Origin: Oscillospiraceae bacterium
GTDB lineage: Bacteria > Bacillota > Clostridia > Oscillospirales > Ruminococcaceae
Assembly (NCBI GenBank): GCA_017848115.1
Contig: JAGAKZ010000031.1
Coordinates: 1-64,000, forward strand
Direction of reading: 5' to 3'
Length of the DNA stretch: 64,000 nucleotides
Shown here: one piece after another, positions 63,540-64,000 of the stretch
Position numbering within the stretch: position 1 is the first letter of the stretch
Layout: each line of letters starts with the position of its first letter
Notes under the pieces: model-generated
What the model saw: only the letters and a program-made list of their open reading frames with translations
What the model was told of the DNA's origin: nothing
Databases searched by the model: none
Program-made: the position numbers and the translations under genes

Positions 63540-64000
63540 ATGATTGATATAATAAGCGATTTTTTATCGTATGATTTTCTTAAAAAAGCTTTGATAGTCG
63601 GGTTACTTGTGACGCTTTCGGCTTCACTGCTCGGAGTAAGCCTGGTATTAAAAAGGTTTTCGATGATCGGTGACGGGCTTTCTCATGTGGCATTTGGCGC
63701 TATATCGATTGCGGCTGCACTGAATATCGCACCGTTGAAAGTTTCGATACCTGTTGTAGTCATAGCGGCGTTTTTACTGCTAAAACTAAGTCAGAACAGT
63801 AAAATAAACGGCGATGCGGCTATAGCCCTTATTTCAAGCAGTGCGCTTGCAATAGGTGTATTTATCAATTCTCTTTCAACAAATATAAAATCCGATCTGA
63901 CAAGCTATATGTTCGGAAGTATACTTGCGATAAGTGATGAAGATCTGATAATAAGCGTTATTCTTTCCTTTATAGTTATAACGTTGTTTGTTATTTTTTA
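63540..64000 (+). CDS. Metal (zinc/manganese-type) ABC transporter permease, partial
   Basis: The frame is open from ATG 63540 to the window end (153 codons seen). MIDIISDFLSYDFLKKAL, GVSLVLKRFSMIGDGLSHVAFGAI, KINGDAAIALISSSALAIG and YMFGSILAIS are typical of ZnuB/MntB-family permeases of about 265-290 residues. The ribosome site AAGGA is rather far (about 14 bases) from the ATG. Metal specificity cannot be told from this part. No binding protein or ATPase lies before it; they would have to follow outside the window. Confidence 0.88.
   Translation, partial: MIDIISDFLSYDFLKKALIVGLLVTLSASLLGVSLVLKRFSMIGDGLSHVAFGAISIAAALNIAPLKVSIPVVVIAAFLLLKLSQNSKINGDAAIALISSSALAIGVFINSLSTNIKSDLTSYMFGSILAISDEDLIISVILSFIVITLFVIF

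Noticed and set aside
1-64000. CRISPR arrays, tRNA, rRNA, IS elements
   Set aside because: No direct-repeat/spacer pattern, no CCA-ended cloverleaf and no transposase with terminal inverted repeats was seen on reading both strands; a tRNAscan or ISfinder search was not possible.

Overview
The window looks like chromosome from a low-GC, strictly anaerobic Firmicute of the Ruminococcus/Oscillospiraceae type. Support comes from the gene content: anaerobic ribonucleotide reductase (nrdD/nrdG), NfnAB transhydrogenase, a SCIFF ranthipeptide with its radical SAM maturase, threonine-rich extracellular SGNH proteins, a dockerin-like calcium repeat, A/T-rich intergenic DNA and consensus sigma-A promoters. 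I see no rRNA, tRNA, CRISPR array, integrase or transposase of the IS type.

Layout. 0-0.7 kb: a broken Rpn-family nuclease gene. 0.9-5.9 kb (minus): DUF1294 protein, folD, a 76-bp tandem repeat, lgt, and the two M16-like proteins YmfH and YmfF linked to EF-P modification. 6-19 kb (minus): an EAL protein with a degenerate GGDEF domain, a peptide-binding lipoprotein behind nrdD-nrdG, a DUF4358 lipoprotein, two SGNH proteins, a GGDEF-EAL protein, and the SCIFF maturase (scfB) with its precursor (scfA). 19.4-25.7 kb (minus): an AT-richer accessory operon of a small membrane protein, a large permease, an ABC ATPase and a propeller/solute-binding lipoprotein whose gene is split at a slippery A7-stop. 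It sits between scfA and the TIGR04086-type gene and is bounded by a duplicated 3' end of that gene. 25.7-31.9 kb: TIGR04086 protein, yajC, nfnB-nfnA, a GHL10 glycosidase-like protein, and metK under a SAM-I riboswitch. 32-39.8 kb: WG-repeat protein, GT2, a degenerate CpsB-like protein, an LTA-synthase-like sulfatase, a YmfI-like reductase, a small DUF896 protein, cytidine deaminase and a second Rpn protein. 40-43.7 kb (plus): asnB, an HD phosphohydrolase, and pyrB fused to a PyrI-type zinc domain. 43.7-47.3 kb: YwqG-like protein, an 85-aa repeat protein, and a subtilase-like ricin-domain protein that has lost its catalytic Asp. 47.6-53.4 kb (minus): a surface-glycan operon (DUF2079 membrane protein, GT2, GT-C-like membrane protein, and a GT2 broken by an in-frame TAG). 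53.8-59.9 kb (plus): beta-propeller protein with half a dockerin, GH36 alpha-galactosidase, a free-standing c-di-GMP-I riboswitch transcript, manA and ROK glucokinase. 60-64 kb: a Pro/Gln-rich repeat protein, a third Rpn protein, and the start of a metal ABC permease.

How the parts fit. lgt and the many lipoproteins, the LTA-synthase-like enzyme and two GT2/membrane clusters point to envelope building. alpha-galactosidase, manA and glk fit intracellular use of galactose/mannose-containing plant oligosaccharides. Two c-di-GMP enzymes and one c-di-GMP riboswitch share the window. YmfF, YmfH and YmfI homologues, although about 32 kb apart, belong to the same EF-P modification process.

The strongest candidates for something new are the 19.4-25.7 kb exporter/binding-protein module with its possible -1 frameshift and its insertion scar, and the orphan c-di-GMP riboswitch transcript at 57.15-57.82 kb with its nearly G-free tail. 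All functional calls are made by eye from protein motifs; no database search was run.
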